Part shown: piece after piece, positions 1 through 8,562 of the stretch | How positions within the stretch are numbered: position 1 is the first letter of the stretch | How the letters are laid out: every line of letters begins with the position of its first letter | From: Ferrimonas balearica | GTDB taxonomy: Bacteria > Pseudomonadota > Gammaproteobacteria > Enterobacterales > Shewanellaceae | Direction of reading: 5' to 3' | Length of the DNA: 64,000 nucleotides | Assembly (NCBI RefSeq): GCF_019802085.1 | Contig: NZ_JAHVHV010000001.1 | Location: 620,001 to 684,000, forward strand | Made by a program: the position numbers and the translations under genes | Notes under the pieces: generated by a model | Seen by the model: the letters and a program-made list of their open reading frames with translations, nothing else | Databases searched by the model: none | What the model was told of the DNA's origin: nothing

Positions 1-175
1 GCACCCGGTAAACGGTGGCGAGGCCAATCTCTTCCCCGTGGTCCAGCAGCAGCTTGTAGAGCTCTTCCGCACTGATGTGTTGATTGTCGGGATTCTGAAG
101 CAGTTCCAGGATCTTCACCCGCGGCAGGGTGACTTTGAGTCCCGCTTTTTTCAGCGCCTGGTTTTCGTCGGTCAT
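1..175 (-). CDS. fur: Ferric uptake regulator Fur (N-terminal part)
   Basis: Reverse-strand reading gives MTDENQALKKAGLKVTLPR followed by a winged-helix segment ending ...GLATVYRV, where the window stops. This is the DNA-binding N-terminus of Fur, the Fe(II)-dependent repressor of iron uptake genes. About 58 residues are present; the metal-binding dimerisation half lies outside. The ATG at 173-175 (reverse) starts the conserved MTDENQALKKAGLK and no longer N-terminus is expected. A Fur-box-like site lies in front of the TonB operon near 53.2 kb, a plausible target. Confidence 0.93.
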   Translation of the reverse strand, partial: MTDENQALKKAGLKVTLPRVKILELLQNPDNQHISAEELYKLLLDHGEEIGLATVYRV

Positions 176-223
176 GTCTGTCTCGTCTGTCTGCTAGGCC
201 GTACACCGCGGCGGATTCAATCC

Positions 224-252
224 ATTATATGGAGCCGGGCGAAAACATTAAA
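224..252 (-). promoter_or_regulatory. Candidate fur promoter
   Basis: On the reverse strand a perfect TATAAT (224-229) sits 17 bases after TTTAAT (247-252), placing the transcript start near 217, about 40 bases before the fur ATG. The -10 is consensus and the -35 is weak. No convincing Fur box overlaps it. Confidence 0.45.
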
Positions 253-343
253 CCACTCTCTGCAGATGGTTTTAACGCTACGGGCTTGAAATGGCAAAAA
301 AATAGCCTCAGCATGGGGGAAAAATGGACGTCGAATAAAGCGG

Positions 344-1057
344 ATGTATCAGCGAATTGTGGTGTTGACCGGGGCCGGGATCTCAGCGGAATCCGGCATG
401 AAGACCTTCCGGGCGGAGGATGGCCTGTGGGAGTCCCATCGGGTAGAAGATGTGGCCACCCCGGAGGGTTACCTGCGAGACCCCGATCTGGTCAATCGGT
501 TTTATAACCAACGCTGGGCGCAACTGAACGGCGGCATCGAACCCAACCCGGCCCACCAGGCCCTGGCGGAGCTGGAAGCGGCCCTGGGCAAGGGGATGCT
601 GGTGGTGACCCAGAACATCGACGATCTCCACGAGCGCGCCGGCAGCCGCCGTCTGCTCCACATGCACGGGGAACTCAACAAGGGGCGCTGCCCCCGCAGC
701 CAGCAGGTGTTTCCCTTGATGGAGCCCTTTGGTCCGGAAAACCTCTGTACCTGCTGCATGCCTGGCCAGGTGCTGCGTCCCCATGTGGTCTGGTTCGGCG
801 AAATGCCCCTGGGGCTGGATCGCATCTACCAGGCCCTGGAGCAGTGCGAGCTGTTCATCAGCATCGGCACCTCCGGCACCGTCTACCCCGCCGCGGGCTT
901 TGTCGAACTGGCCAACCAGGCCGGGGCCGACACCCTGGAGATCAACCTCGAGCCCTCAGAGGTGCACAGCCAGTTCGGTTACCACCAGACCGGTCGGGCT
1001 GGAGAGCTGGTGCCCCGGCTGGTGGCCTGGCTCAAGGCCGGCAACCGCTTCAGCTGA
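344..1057 (+). CDS. cobB: NAD-dependent protein deacylase (sirtuin) CobB
   Basis: This 237-residue class III sirtuin removes acetyl and succinyl groups from protein lysines, using NAD and releasing nicotinamide, in the cytoplasm. It shows the NAD-binding GAGISAESG near residue 10, [12 protein letters not shown], the catalytic histidine region HMHGEL, and the proteobacterial HVVWFGEMP and IGTSG segments. The zinc-site cysteines are arranged as in E. coli CobB (RCPRS and CTCC) rather than as two clean CXXC pairs. Its stop overlaps the end of convergent bioA by 8 bases. The ATG at 344 gives the normal length; the ribosome binding site is weak. Confidence 0.93.
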   Translation: MYQRIVVLTGAGISAESGMKTFRAEDGLWESHRVEDVATPEGYLRDPDLVNRFYNQRWAQLNGGIEPNPAHQALAELEAALGKGMLVVTQNIDDLHERAGSRRLLHMHGELNKGRCPRSQQVFPLMEPFGPENLCTCCMPGQVLRPHVVWFGEMPLGLDRIYQALEQCELFISIGTSGTVYPAAGFVELANQAGADTLEINLEPSEVHSQFGYHQTGRAGELVPRLVAWLKAGNRFS

Positions 1058-2318
1058 GCGCCCGGAAGATGGCGCCGGTCAGCTGCGACAGCTCGGCCGG
1101 CGTGATGATGTAGGGCGGCATGATGTACACCAGACGGCCAAAGGGCCGGATCCACACCCCATCCGATACGAACTGACGCTGGATCGCCGCCACGTCTACC
1201 GGGCTTTGGGTTTCCACCACCCCGATCGCCCCCAATACCCGCACGTCTGCCACACTGGCCAGGGCCCGACAGGGGGCCAGCTCCACCTTGAGCTGGGCCT
1301 CGATGGCCGCCACCTGGCCGGCCCATTCTCCGGTCTCCAACAGTCCCAGGCTGGCCTCGGCCACGGCGCAGGCCAGGGGGTTGCCCATAAAGGTGGGGCC
1401 GTGCATAAACACCCCGGCGTCGGACGCGCACACCCCCTCGGCGATGGCGTCGCTGCAGAGCGTTGCCGCCAGGGTCATGGTGCCACCGGTCAGCGCCTTG
1501 CCGAGGCAAAGAATGTCCGGCACCACCTTGGTGTGCTGGTAGGCAAACAGCTTGCCGGTGCGGCCAAACCCGGTGGCGATCTCATCGAAGATCAGCACGA
1601 TGCCGTGGCGGTCACAGGCCTCACGCAGGGCCTCCAGGTAGGCCGCGCCGTAAAACCGCATCCCCCCGGCCCCCTGCACCATGGGCTCGACGATGAGCGC
1701 CGCCGTGGTCTCCCCGTGGCGGGCCATCAGGGCGTCGATCGCCTTGGCGTCCTCCGGAGCCAGGGGGCCATCCAGCGGGGTGACTGGTCGGGGCAGGAAC
1801 TGGGCCTTGGGCAGGATGTCGCGGAACAGGCCGTGCATGCCGTTGACCGGATCGCACACGCTCATGGCGGCGAAGGTGTCGCCGTGGTAGCCCCCGCGGA
1901 TGGTCATCAGGCCACTTTTGTGGCGGTGGCCAAGTCCCTGCTGGTATTGCAGCGCCATCTTCAGCGCGACTTCCACCGACACCGAGCCGGAGTCCGCCAG
2001 GAAGATCTTGTTGAGACTGGGGTGGGTCATCGCCAGCAGGCGTTTGCCCAGCGCGGTGGCGGGGCCGTGGGTCAGGCCACCGAACATCACGTGGCTCATG
2101 CGATCCAGCTGGGCCTTGGCGGCTTCGGTCAGTTTGGGGTGCTGGTAGCCGTGGATGGTGGACCACCAGCTGCTCATGCCGTCCACTAGGCGTTCGCCGG
2201 TTTCCAGTTCGATGTGCACCCCCTCGGCCCGGGCCACCGGGTAGCAGGGCAGGGGATGGGTGGTGGAGGTGTAGGGGTGCCAGAGGTGGTCGCGGTCAAA
2301 CTGCAGATCGGCCTTCAT
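1050..2318 (-). CDS. bioA: Adenosylmethionine-8-amino-7-oxononanoate aminotransferase BioA
   Basis: BioA is a PLP enzyme that moves an amino group from S-adenosylmethionine to KAPA, giving DAPA, the penultimate precursor in biotin synthesis. The protein is 422 residues, close to E. coli BioA (429). Visible features are the N-terminal HLWHPYTS, the [12 protein letters not shown] segment and the PLP-lysine motif [10 protein letters not shown]. The start at 2318 ([16 protein letters not shown]) is preferred over a longer in-frame ATG at 2381, because the extension has no family resemblance and covers the operator. It is transcribed away from bioBFCD, as in E. coli. Confidence 0.95.
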   Translation of the reverse strand: MKADLQFDRDHLWHPYTSTTHPLPCYPVARAEGVHIELETGERLVDGMSSWWSTIHGYQHPKLTEAAKAQLDRMSHVMFGGLTHGPATALGKRLLAMTHPSLNKIFLADSGSVSVEVALKMALQYQQGLGHRHKSGLMTIRGGYHGDTFAAMSVCDPVNGMHGLFRDILPKAQFLPRPVTPLDGPLAPEDAKAIDALMARHGETTAALIVEPMVQGAGGMRFYGAAYLEALREACDRHGIVLIFDEIATGFGRTGKLFAYQHTKVVPDILCLGKALTGGTMTLAATLCSDAIAEGVCASDAGVFMHGPTFMGNPLACAVAEASLGLLETGEWAGQVAAIEAQLKVELAPCRALASVADVRVLGAIGVVETQSPVDVAAIQRQFVSDGVWIRPFGRLVYIMPPYIITPAELSQLTGAIFRALS

Positions 2319-2335
2319 GGTCAAAAAGTGTCCGT

Positions 2336-2368
2336 TAGTCAAGTTCTGGTTCTGGTCGGCGTTGACAG
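2336..2368. promoter_or_regulatory. Candidate BirA operator between bioA and bioB
   Basis: Two half sites, TAGTCAAG (2336-2343) and GTTGACAG (2361-2368), form an imperfect inverted repeat with a 17-base spacer. This resembles the biotin operator bound by BirA-biotinyl-AMP (TTGTNAAC arms). It lies between the bioA and bioB starts and overlaps the -35 element of the bioB promoter, the right place for coordinate repression. The match is by eye. Confidence 0.5.
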
Positions 2369-2389
2369 TGTACCGGCTCACCGTATCCT
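2362..2389 (+). promoter_or_regulatory. bioB promoter
   Basis: TTGACA (2362-2367, consensus) is followed after 16 bases by TATCCT (2384-2389). The -35 is part of the right arm of the candidate BirA operator. The transcript would start near 2396, about 30 bases before the bioB ATG. Confidence 0.55.
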
Positions 2390-2395
2390 AGCCAA
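2367..2395 (-). promoter_or_regulatory. bioA promoter facing the bioB promoter
   Basis: On the reverse strand TTGGCT (2390-2395) is followed after 17 bases by TACACT (2367-2372). It overlaps the opposed bioB promoter face to face, the classical arrangement of the bio regulatory region, so one operator can block both directions. Confidence 0.5.
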
Positions 2396-2426
2396 CGTGA
2401 ATCGACTTTTGACATGGAACCCCGAT

Positions 2427-3452
2427 ATGGCCGCGATCCGTCACGACTGGCAGCTGGAAGAAGTCCAGGCGCTGTTGAACAAACCCCTGAATGATCTGCT
2501 CTTCGAAGCCCAAAGCGTGCATCGACAGCATTTCGATCCCAATCAGGTGCAGATCTCCCGCCTGCTCTCCATCAAGACCGGCGCCTGCCCAGAGGATTGC
2601 AAGTACTGCCCTCAGAGCGCCCGCTACCACACCGGCCTTGAGACCGAACAGCTGGTGGAGGTGGAGAAGGTGCTGACCGAAGCCAAGGCCGCCAAGGCCG
2701 CCGGGGCCAGCCGTTTCTGCATGGGGGCCGCCTGGCGCAACCCCCGTGAGCGGGACATGCCCTACCTGCTTAAGATGGTGCGGGAGGTCAAGGGGATGGG
2801 GATGGAGACCTGCATGACCCTGGGGATGCTCAGTGCAGAGCAGGCCGAGGCCCTGGCGGAGGCGGGACTGGATTATTACAACCACAACCTCGACACCTCG
2901 CCGGAGTTTTACGGCGAGATCATCTCCACCCGCAGCTACGACGATCGCCTCAATACCCTGGATAACGTGCGCAAGGCGGGGATGAAGGTGTGCTCCGGGG
3001 GGATTCTGGGGATGGGCGAAGAGCTTAAGGACCGCGCCGGCCTGCTGATGCAGCTGGCCAACCTGGAGACCCACCCGGAGAGCGTGCCGATTAACATGCT
3101 GGTGAAGGTGCCCGGCACCCCCATGGCGGACCAGGCGGATCTCGATCCCATCGAGTTTGTCCGGGCCATTGCGGCGGCGCGCATTATGATGCCGGCCTCC
3201 CACGTGCGCCTCTCCGCCGGCCGGGAAAACATGACCGAAGAGCTGCAGGCGATGTGCTTCTTTGCCGGTGCCAACTCCATCTTCTACGGCTGCAAGCTGC
3301 TGACCACCGCCAACCCGGAGGAGAACAGCGACATGGCCCTGTTCGCCAAGCTGGGTCTGCGGCCCGAGGCCGGCGCCCCGGTGCACCTGGAGAAGATGGC
3401 GCCGGTGGCCAAACGCGACAAGGACGAGCTGTTCTACAATGCCGCCGGTTAA
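2427..3452 (+). CDS. bioB: Biotin synthase BioB
   Basis: BioB is a radical SAM enzyme that inserts sulfur into dethiobiotin, the final step of biotin synthesis. The 341-residue protein shows the CX3CX2C site for the [4Fe-4S] cluster (C54, C58, C61 in [10 protein letters not shown]). It also has the [10 protein letters not shown] and [10 protein letters not shown] segments that supply [2Fe-2S] ligands, and the conserved RLSAGRENM. The start at 2427 gives MAAIRHDW, matching the family; in-frame codons further upstream lie in the operator. Its last 14 bases overlap bioF. Confidence 0.96.
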   Translation: MAAIRHDWQLEEVQALLNKPLNDLLFEAQSVHRQHFDPNQVQISRLLSIKTGACPEDCKYCPQSARYHTGLETEQLVEVEKVLTEAKAAKAAGASRFCMGAAWRNPRERDMPYLLKMVREVKGMGMETCMTLGMLSAEQAEALAEAGLDYYNHNLDTSPEFYGEIISTRSYDDRLNTLDNVRKAGMKVCSGGILGMGEELKDRAGLLMQLANLETHPESVPINMLVKVPGTPMADQADLDPIEFVRAIAAARIMMPASHVRLSAGRENMTEELQAMCFFAGANSIFYGCKLLTTANPEENSDMALFAKLGLRPEAGAPVHLEKMAPVAKRDKDELFYNAAG

Positions 3453-4572
3453 CCCCTTCCTGCGCCGGGCCCAGCAGGATCGGGCCCAGCGCGAACGCCA
3501 GGGCCTGTGGCGTCAGCGCCGCTGCCTGGAGGCCATCGACGGCCGCACCCTGCGCCTGGAGGGGCGTGACTACCTGCAGTTTGCCAGCAACGACTACCTG
3601 GGGCTGGCCCAGGGGGGCGAGACCCCCCAAAGCCAGGGCGCCGGGGCTTCGCCTCTGGTGACCGGTTACCAGAGGGCCCACCGGGAACTGGAGCAGCGCC
3701 TGTGCGAGATGACCGGCTACGAGTCGGCGCTGCTGTTCAGCTCCGGCTTCGCCGCCAACGCCGCGCCCCTGTCCCTGGTGCACTCCGGTGATCGGGTGCT
3801 GGCGGATAAGCTGAGCCACGCCTCGCTTATTGATGCGGCCCTGGCCAGTCCCGCCACCCTGCGCCGCTTTCCCCACAACGACATGGGCACCCTGGCCCGT
3901 TGGCTGGGCAACGGCGACAGTCCGACCCTGGTGGTCTCCGAGTCGGTGTTTTCCATGGACGGCGATCGGGCGCCCATGGCGGAAATGGTAACCCTGTGTC
4001 GCCAGCACGGCGCCCTCAGTTGGTTCGACGACGCCCACGGCTTTGGTGTCATTGGCGCCAACGGTTGGGGTGCGGCAGAGTATGCCCGCCCGGATCTGCT
4101 GACCCTGACCTTCGGCAAGGCCGTCGGCGCCCAGGGGGCCGCCCTGCTGGGGCCCAAGGTGCTGATCGAGGCCCTGGTGCAGTCCGCAAGGCACTACGTT
4201 TATTCCACCGGCCTTAGCGTTGATCAGGCCCAGCGGGTGCTGGGTCAACTGTCCCGCCTGGCCGAGCCCGAACGACGGGCCCGGCTCTGGCACAACGTCG
4301 AGCGGTTTTGCCACCGTGCCGAAGCGGCAGGCTTGGTGCTGACCGATTCGCAGAGTCCCATAGTGCCGGTGATCACCGGCGATAACGCCGCCACCCTGGC
4401 GGCATTCGAGGCGCTCAAGGCTCAGGGGATCTGGGTGCCGGCGATCCGCCCACCGACGGTGCCCGCCGGCCAGGGGCGTCTGCGTGTGGTGATTAACGCC
4501 GAGCACAGAGACGCCGACATCGACCGCCTGGTGACCGTCCTGGCTGCGGTGGTCGGGGAGGGCGGCGTATGA
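3439..4572 (+). CDS. bioF: 8-amino-7-oxononanoate synthase BioF
   Basis: BioF is a PLP-dependent decarboxylating condensation enzyme that joins pimeloyl-ACP and alanine to give KAPA. Its 377 residues compare with about 384 in E. coli. Visible motifs are [17 protein letters not shown], the FDDAHGFGV cofactor-binding aspartate region, and [13 protein letters not shown] with the Schiff-base lysine near K227. The start codon lies inside the end of bioB and the stop overlaps bioC by 4 bases, so the genes are probably translationally coupled. Confidence 0.95.
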   Translation: MPPVNPFLRRAQQDRAQRERQGLWRQRRCLEAIDGRTLRLEGRDYLQFASNDYLGLAQGGETPQSQGAGASPLVTGYQRAHRELEQRLCEMTGYESALLFSSGFAANAAPLSLVHSGDRVLADKLSHASLIDAALASPATLRRFPHNDMGTLARWLGNGDSPTLVVSESVFSMDGDRAPMAEMVTLCRQHGALSWFDDAHGFGVIGANGWGAAEYARPDLLTLTFGKAVGAQGAALLGPKVLIEALVQSARHYVYSTGLSVDQAQRVLGQLSRLAEPERRARLWHNVERFCHRAEAAGLVLTDSQSPIVPVITGDNAATLAAFEALKAQGIWVPAIRPPTVPAGQGRLRVVINAEHRDADIDRLVTVLAAVVGEGGV

Positions 4573-5297
4573 GCTCCGTCGCCCACTGTTTTGGCCAGGC
4601 GGCCTCCGATTACGATCAACACGCTGCCCTTCAGCGGCTGGCCGGCCAGCGCCTGCTGGCGCAGGCCCGCCCCGCCGACACCTGGCTGGACCTGGGCACC
4701 GGCACCGGCCAGGTGGCCCGACAGTTGCCGGGACGCCGTGTCCTGGCCCTGGATCTGGCCCCGGCCATGCTGCGCCAAGCCGCCCAGCAGGGCACGGCGC
4801 ACCTGATTTGTGGGGACATCACCCGCTTGCCCCTGCAGGCGAGCAGCGTCGACGGCATCGCCGCCAATCTGTCTCTGCAGTGGTGCGATCCGCTGGCGGA
4901 CACCCTGACCGGACTGGCCAACGCTCTGCGCCCCGGGGGCCAGCTGCTGGCCACGGTGCCCCTGGCCCACACCTTTCCCGAGCTGCGCCCCTTGTGCAAC
5001 CAGGGGCTGCTGGCCTGCAACCGCTTTGCAACGACCCAAGCCTTGGCGGCCACCCTGGCCGACGGCCCCTGGGCCCAGACGCGTTTGACCCCCTTTACCG
5101 AGGTGGTGCACTTCGATTCCCCTCGGGCGCTGCTTGGCCACTTCAAGGCCACCGGCGCCCACCACAGCCCCGAGCGCCATCCAGGCCTGCGCGGTCGCCA
5201 GTGGTGGCAACGACTCAATGCGGAGCTGGCCCGCCACCGGGACGCGCAGGGCTACCGACTGACTTGGCACCTGGCGATTTTGGAGGCGACACGATGA
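4569..5297 (+). CDS. bioC: Malonyl-[ACP] O-methyltransferase BioC
   Basis: BioC methylates the free carboxyl of malonyl-ACP with SAM so the fatty acid machinery can build pimeloyl-ACP. The 242-residue protein has the class I methyltransferase glycine motif (LDLGTGTGQVARQL, near 39-52), the acidic ribose-binding end of strand 2 (ALDLAPAML), and the LSLQWC segment typical of BioC. It starts with ATG overlapping the bioF stop and ends overlapping the bioD ATG. No bioH-type esterase is present in the window. Confidence 0.93.
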   Translation: MSSVAHCFGQAASDYDQHAALQRLAGQRLLAQARPADTWLDLGTGTGQVARQLPGRRVLALDLAPAMLRQAAQQGTAHLICGDITRLPLQASSVDGIAANLSLQWCDPLADTLTGLANALRPGGQLLATVPLAHTFPELRPLCNQGLLACNRFATTQALAATLADGPWAQTRLTPFTEVVHFDSPRALLGHFKATGAHHSPERHPGLRGRQWWQRLNAELARHRDAQGYRLTWHLAILEATR

Positions 5298-5974
5298 TCT
5301 ACTTTGTCACCGGCACCGACACCGAGGTGGGCAAAACCCGGGTGACCGCCGGACTGTTAAGCGCCGCACGCCGGGAGGGGATTCAGACCCTGGGCCTCAA
5401 ACCCATCGCCGCTGGCTGTGACACCACCCCCGAGGGGCTGCGTAACGATGACGCCCTGGCCCTGATGGCGGCCAGCTCCGTTTCGCTGCCCTACGAGGCC
5501 ATCAATCCCATCGCCCTGGCACCGCCCATCGCCCCCCACATCGCGGCGGCCCAGGCAGGCCAGACCATCACCGCTGCCCGGCTCAGCGAGGCCCTGCCCA
5601 GGGCCGCCATGGCATCGGCGGATCTCTGCCTGGTGGAGGGAGCCGGAGGCTGGCGGTTGCCCATCGGGCAGGGAGCGACCCTGCCGCAGTGGGTGCAGGC
5701 CGAAGGCTGGCCGGTGATCCTGGTGGTGGGGATGAAGCTGGGGTGTCTGAACCACGCGCTGTTGAGTGCCGAGGCGGTACGGGCCGACGGCCTCAAACTG
5801 GCCGGTTGGGTGGCCAACCGGGTGGACCCGGCCATGCGTCATTACGATGAGAACCTGGCCACCCTGGCCGAGATGCTGGCGGCACCGCTGCTGGCCGAAG
5901 TGCCCTACCTGGAAGGGGAGGCGGCCGCCGACCACCTGGGGCCGGCGGCGCGTCGGCTTACAGCAGCCGGCTGA
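5294..5974 (+). CDS. bioD: Dethiobiotin synthetase BioD
   Basis: BioD is an ATP-dependent carboxylase that closes the ureido ring of dethiobiotin from DAPA and CO2. The 226-residue protein begins [18 protein letters not shown], which contains the P-loop variant GTDTEVGKT. It continues with GLKPIAAG and the [11 protein letters not shown] segment. The ATG at 5294 overlaps the bioC stop in the ATGA style; an in-frame extension back to 4808 lies inside bioC and is rejected. The gene ends in a 17-base convergent overlap with pepE. Confidence 0.95.
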   Translation: MIYFVTGTDTEVGKTRVTAGLLSAARREGIQTLGLKPIAAGCDTTPEGLRNDDALALMAASSVSLPYEAINPIALAPPIAPHIAAAQAGQTITAARLSEALPRAAMASADLCLVEGAGGWRLPIGQGATLPQWVQAEGWPVILVVGMKLGCLNHALLSAEAVRADGLKLAGWVANRVDPAMRHYDENLATLAEMLAAPLLAEVPYLEGEAAADHLGPAARRLTAAG

Positions 5975-6665
5975 GGTCGGCGCCGGGCTCCAGAGACTGC
6001 TTCTGGGTGCTGCCCTGGAACAGGTAGCCGGTCTTATCCCCCATCAGCACCAGAGCGTCACCCTGGCGTTTGAGCGCTGTCCCCTCCTGAATCCCCACCA
6101 CCGGCATCAAAGGGTCCACGCAAGTGAACTCCAGCAGGCGCTGCTCCCGGGTCTCACCATGATGGCCCGGCGGCTGGTAGTCGAGGTAATGGGGATTGAT
6201 CTGAAAAGGCACCAAACCCAGGGCGTCGAAACTGGGCGGCTGGATGATCGGCATGTCGTTGGTGGTGCGGATGCTGTGGCCGGCCACGTTGGAGCCGGCG
6301 CTCCAGCCGATGTACTTCATGCCGTTACCCACCCGCTCGCGCAGCGCCGCCACCAGGTTGTGGTGATAGAGCTCGTGCAGCAGATGGAAGGTGTTGCCGC
6401 CGCCCACGAGCACGCCGTCGTACTGGTCCAGCGCCGAGGCGGGGTCACTCAAGTGGTGGGCGCTGTCGAGCTCAACATCCAGGGACTCCAGCGCATCCGC
6501 CACCTTACGGTGATAATCGTCGTAGCTGATGCTGACCCCGGCGTAGGGGATAAACAGCCAGCGACTGCCGGGCAGGATCAGGGATTTCATCCAGGATAAT
6601 GCGTGACTTAGGTAGGGCGTGTCGCCGGCTTTGGAGCTGCTGATCAGGAGCAGGGATTGGCTCAT
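5958..6665 (-). CDS. pepE: Alpha-aspartyl dipeptidase PepE
   Basis: Peptidase E (family S51) hydrolyses dipeptides with N-terminal aspartate in the cytoplasm. The 235-residue protein contains the nucleophilic serine in GWSAGSN, the [10 protein letters not shown] segment and the histidine in NPHYLDYQ, all hallmarks of the family. The start at 6665 ([14 protein letters not shown]) follows a purine-rich GGAGATCACC; an in-frame ATG at 6704 adds a non-conserved leader. The 3' end overlaps bioD, so full-length transcripts of the two genes would be antisense at their ends. Confidence 0.93.
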   Translation of the reverse strand: MSQSLLLISSSKAGDTPYLSHALSWMKSLILPGSRWLFIPYAGVSISYDDYHRKVADALESLDVELDSAHHLSDPASALDQYDGVLVGGGNTFHLLHELYHHNLVAALRERVGNGMKYIGWSAGSNVAGHSIRTTNDMPIIQPPSFDALGLVPFQINPHYLDYQPPGHHGETREQRLLEFTCVDPLMPVVGIQEGTALKRQGDALVLMGDKTGYLFQGSTQKQSLEPGADLSRLL

Positions 6666-6853
6666 GGTGATCTCCGGGTCTGGAATATTGTTCTTAAAAA
6701 ACAAAGGCTAACAGATAATTTGCCCGAGGGGGAATCGAGGGAAAAGATCGACAGGGATCGCTACGCCAGGGCCACATGCCAATGTGGCCACCCTCACAGA
6801 CCGGTTGGAGATAATCATAGAACACTTTTCTATCAAAGTGCCATATATTGTGG

Positions 6854-6881
6854 TTGTTACAGGAAAAAACCCGCATATACT
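6854..6881 (+). promoter_or_regulatory. Sigma-70-like promoter for a short transcript
   Basis: TTGTTA (6854-6859), 16 bases, then TATACT (6876-6881). The predicted start near 6888 is only about 60 bases before a strong intrinsic terminator, so the default product would be a short RNA or an attenuated htpX leader. Confidence 0.45.
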
Positions 6882-6887
6882 GATCCG

Positions 6888-6950
6888 TAACGTTGTTCGG
6901 TCTCCCAAACCGAGTCAATAAAAGCCGCCTCCCCAGGGCGGCTTTTTCTT
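6888..6950 (+). ncRNA. Candidate short RNA or attenuated leader upstream of htpX
   Basis: Between the promoter at 6854-6881 and the terminator at 6923-6947, about 62 bases could be transcribed. They contain a first stem TCGGT/ACCGA (6897-6901 with 6909-6913, loop CTCCCAA) and then the terminator stem. No reading frame with a ribosome binding site is seen. It could be a free small RNA or the prematurely terminated leader of htpX; the sequence alone does not decide. Confidence 0.35.
6923..6950. terminator. Intrinsic terminator, usable in both directions
   Basis: The stem AGCCGCC (6923-6929) pairs with GGCGGCT (6937-6943) around loop TCCCCAG, followed by TTTTTCTT. On the reverse strand the stem is followed by TTTTATT. 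It lies between divergent genes, so it does not follow any annotated gene. Confidence 0.75.
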
Positions 6951-6981
6951 ACGCCTCTATACGTTTCTTTACGTTTGCTCC

Positions 6982-7009
6982 CTTGAAAAGGGCCGATCGG
7001 AACCCGATC
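6982..7009 (+). promoter_or_regulatory. Sigma-32 (heat-shock) type promoter of htpX
   Basis: CTTGAAA (6982-6988) and CCCGATC (7003-7009) are separated by 14 bases, close to the RpoH consensus (CTTGAAA, 13-15 bases, CCCCATNT). HtpX is a heat-shock gene in E. coli, which fits. Confidence 0.65.
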
Positions 7010-7062
7010 ATTGCCAGCATGAGGCCACTGCTTGGTGGCCCAACCTTCAACTAGGAGAAACA

Positions 7063-7941
7063 ATGAAGCGCATCTTCCTTTTTTTGCTGACCAACCTGGC
7101 CGTTGTGGTGGTACTGGGGATCGTCCTTAGCATCATCACCTCCATGCTGGGGATCCAACTGCACAGCTACACCGGGATCCTGGTGCTGGCCGCCGTGTTT
7201 GGTTTCGGTGGTTCGCTGCTCTCTTTGCAGATGTCCAAATGGATGGCGAAAAAGTCGATGAGTCTGCAGGTGATCGAGCAGCCTCGGGACGAAACCGAAG
7301 CCTGGCTGCTGGACACCGTGGCGCGCCAGGCCCAGCAAGCCGGCATCAAGATGCCGGAAGTGGCCATCTACTCCGGCCCTGAAATGAACGCCTTCGCCAC
7401 CGGCCCGAGCCGCAACAACTCTCTGGTGGCGGTGTCCACCGGCCTGATGTACGGCATGAACCGGGATGAAGTGGAAGCGGTTCTGGCCCACGAAGTCAGC
7501 CACGTGGCCAACGGCGACATGGTGACCATGGCGCTGATCCAGGGCGTGGTGAACACCTTCGTGATCTTTGCCGCTCGCCTCATTGCCGGCACCGTGAGCA
7601 ACGTGCTCAGCAGCGACGAAGACAGCGGCCAGGAAGCCAGCTACATGACCTACATGGTGGTGTCCATCGTGCTGGAGATCGTGTTCGGTATCCTCGCCTC
7701 GGTCATCGTGATGTACTTCTCCCGTCAGCGGGAGTTCAAGGCCGACGCCGGCGGTGCTGCCCTGGCGGGTCGCGAGAAGATGGTGGCGGCCCTGGAGCGT
7801 CTGCGTCATGGGCACGAGAGCACCATGCCGGCCAACATGGCGGCCTTCGGCATCAACGGCAAGGGCGGCGGTCTGTCCGAGCTGTTCATGAGCCACCCGC
7901 CGCTGGAGCAGCGCATCGATACCCTGCGTCGCGGCGGTTAA
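7063..7941 (+). CDS. htpX: Membrane zinc metalloprotease HtpX
   Basis: HtpX (family M48B) degrades misfolded inner-membrane proteins alongside FtsH. The 292-residue protein has two N-terminal membrane helices (about 4-24 and 36-56), the zinc motif HEVSH at 143-147, further hydrophobic segments (about 155-175 and 195-218) and the third zinc ligand region REFKADAG near 224. The ATG follows AGGAG (7053-7057). A sigma-32-like promoter lies upstream and an intrinsic terminator directly downstream, so it appears monocistronic. Confidence 0.96.
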   Translation: MKRIFLFLLTNLAVVVVLGIVLSIITSMLGIQLHSYTGILVLAAVFGFGGSLLSLQMSKWMAKKSMSLQVIEQPRDETEAWLLDTVARQAQQAGIKMPEVAIYSGPEMNAFATGPSRNNSLVAVSTGLMYGMNRDEVEAVLAHEVSHVANGDMVTMALIQGVVNTFVIFAARLIAGTVSNVLSSDEDSGQEASYMTYMVVSIVLEIVFGILASVIVMYFSRQREFKADAGGAALAGREKMVAALERLRHGHESTMPANMAAFGINGKGGGLSELFMSHPPLEQRIDTLRRGG

Positions 7942-7958
7942 TTCCCCCTCACGCAGAC

Positions 7959-7986
7959 AGCGGCGGCCCCCGGGCCGCCGCTTTTC
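7959..7986 (+). terminator. Terminator after htpX
   Basis: GCGGCGGCC pairs with GGCCGCCGC around a short loop (7960-7981), followed by TTTT. Confidence 0.85.
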
Positions 7987-8014
7987 TGTCCATAACCAAA
8001 CCAGTCACTTGTGC

Positions 8015-8074
8015 TTGCGTTCTGTGCACTATCCTCATATATCTATGGGGTCACAGAAAAAACAACTATGTGAC
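8015..8074 (+). promoter_or_regulatory. Candidate cctA promoter and flanking inverted repeat
   Basis: TTGCGT (8015-8020), 17 bases, TATATC (8038-8043) is a weak promoter. Directly downstream GTCACA (8050-8055) and TGTGAC (8069-8074) form perfect 6-base outward-facing arms separated by 13 bases. The arms resemble CRP half sites but are in the wrong orientation and spacing for one CRP dimer, so the binding factor is unknown. Confidence 0.3.
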
Positions 8075-8192
8075 AATGACTTGCCGGTGCTGAATTCGAC
8101 TCATTGCGGTTGTCTCGGTGCTCGGCTAGCTTTTAACAGACTGTGTGAGCGTATCCACGGCCGCATCGGGCTGAGGTTTGGAGGATAGGAAC

Positions 8193-8510
8193 GTGTTGAA
8201 AAATCTGCTTTGTGCCTTATTTGGATTGGGCTTGGCCTTCGGTGTGGCGGCAGCCGATACCCTGGCGGACGTCCATGCTGAGATGAACGGTTGCGAAAGC
8301 TGCCACCAGGATGGCGAGCCGTCCAGCGATGGCGCCTTCGAAAACGAACAGTGCCAGTCCTGTCACGGCCCCATGGCCGAGCTGGAAGGCGATCACCATG
8401 CGGCCCACGCCGACATGCTGATGTGCGCGGACTGCCACAACCCCCACGAACTGGAAATCGGTCAGCAGCCCTCCTGTGACGACTGTCACGACGACGGTCG
8501 GACGCCCTGA
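8193..8510 (+). CDS. cctA: Small tetraheme cytochrome c (CctA/STC type)
   Basis: This periplasmic electron carrier has a signal peptide cut after GVAAA (residue 21) and a mature chain of about 84 residues with four CXXCH heme motifs at 34-38, 54-58, 78-82 and 95-99. The order and sequence ([25 protein letters not shown]) match the Shewanella small tetraheme cytochrome, which shuttles electrons from CymA-type quinol oxidases to periplasmic and outer-membrane reductases. The GTG at 8193 is 8 bases after GGAGG (8180-8184) and gives a normal signal peptide. It has its own terminator and a paralogue immediately downstream. Confidence 0.93.
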   Translation: MLKNLLCALFGLGLAFGVAAADTLADVHAEMNGCESCHQDGEPSSDGAFENEQCQSCHGPMAELEGDHHAAHADMLMCADCHNPHELEIGQQPSCDDCHDDGRTP

Positions 8511-8536
8511 GCCCAGGACAAGGGTTTTCACCCAAG

Positions 8537-8562
8537 CGCCGGTCTCGTACCGGCGTTTTTTT
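8537..8562 (+). terminator. Terminator after the first tetraheme gene
   Basis: CGCCGGT (8537-8543) pairs with ACCGGCG (8549-8555), loop CTCGT, followed by seven T. It separates the two cytochrome genes into distinct transcripts. Confidence 0.9.

Larger units (their letters stand above)
6666..7062. other. Structured intergenic region between pepE and htpX
   Basis: No credible coding sequence. The region holds an inverted repeat with 8-base perfect arms (GGCCACAT 6770-6777, ATGTGGCC 6782-6789) and a second one (CACTTT 6823-6828, AAAGTG 6835-6840). It also holds a sigma-70-like promoter (6854-6881), a terminator hairpin (6923-6947), a sigma-32-like promoter (6982-7009) and a hairpin just before htpX (7023-7040). 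The open frames here have no coding character. Confidence 0.7.

Noticed and set aside
176-343. Fur box in the fur promoter
   Set aside because: No segment matches the 7-1-7 motif well enough; only a promoter is supported.
729-2189. Forward-strand open frame of 486 codons across cobB and bioA
   Set aside because: Shadow of high-GC cobB and bioA; no domain recognisable and both real genes have full motifs.
8050-8074. CRP site upstream of cctA
   Set aside because: The TGTGA and TCACA half sites point outward and are 13 bases apart, unlike a CRP dimer site.
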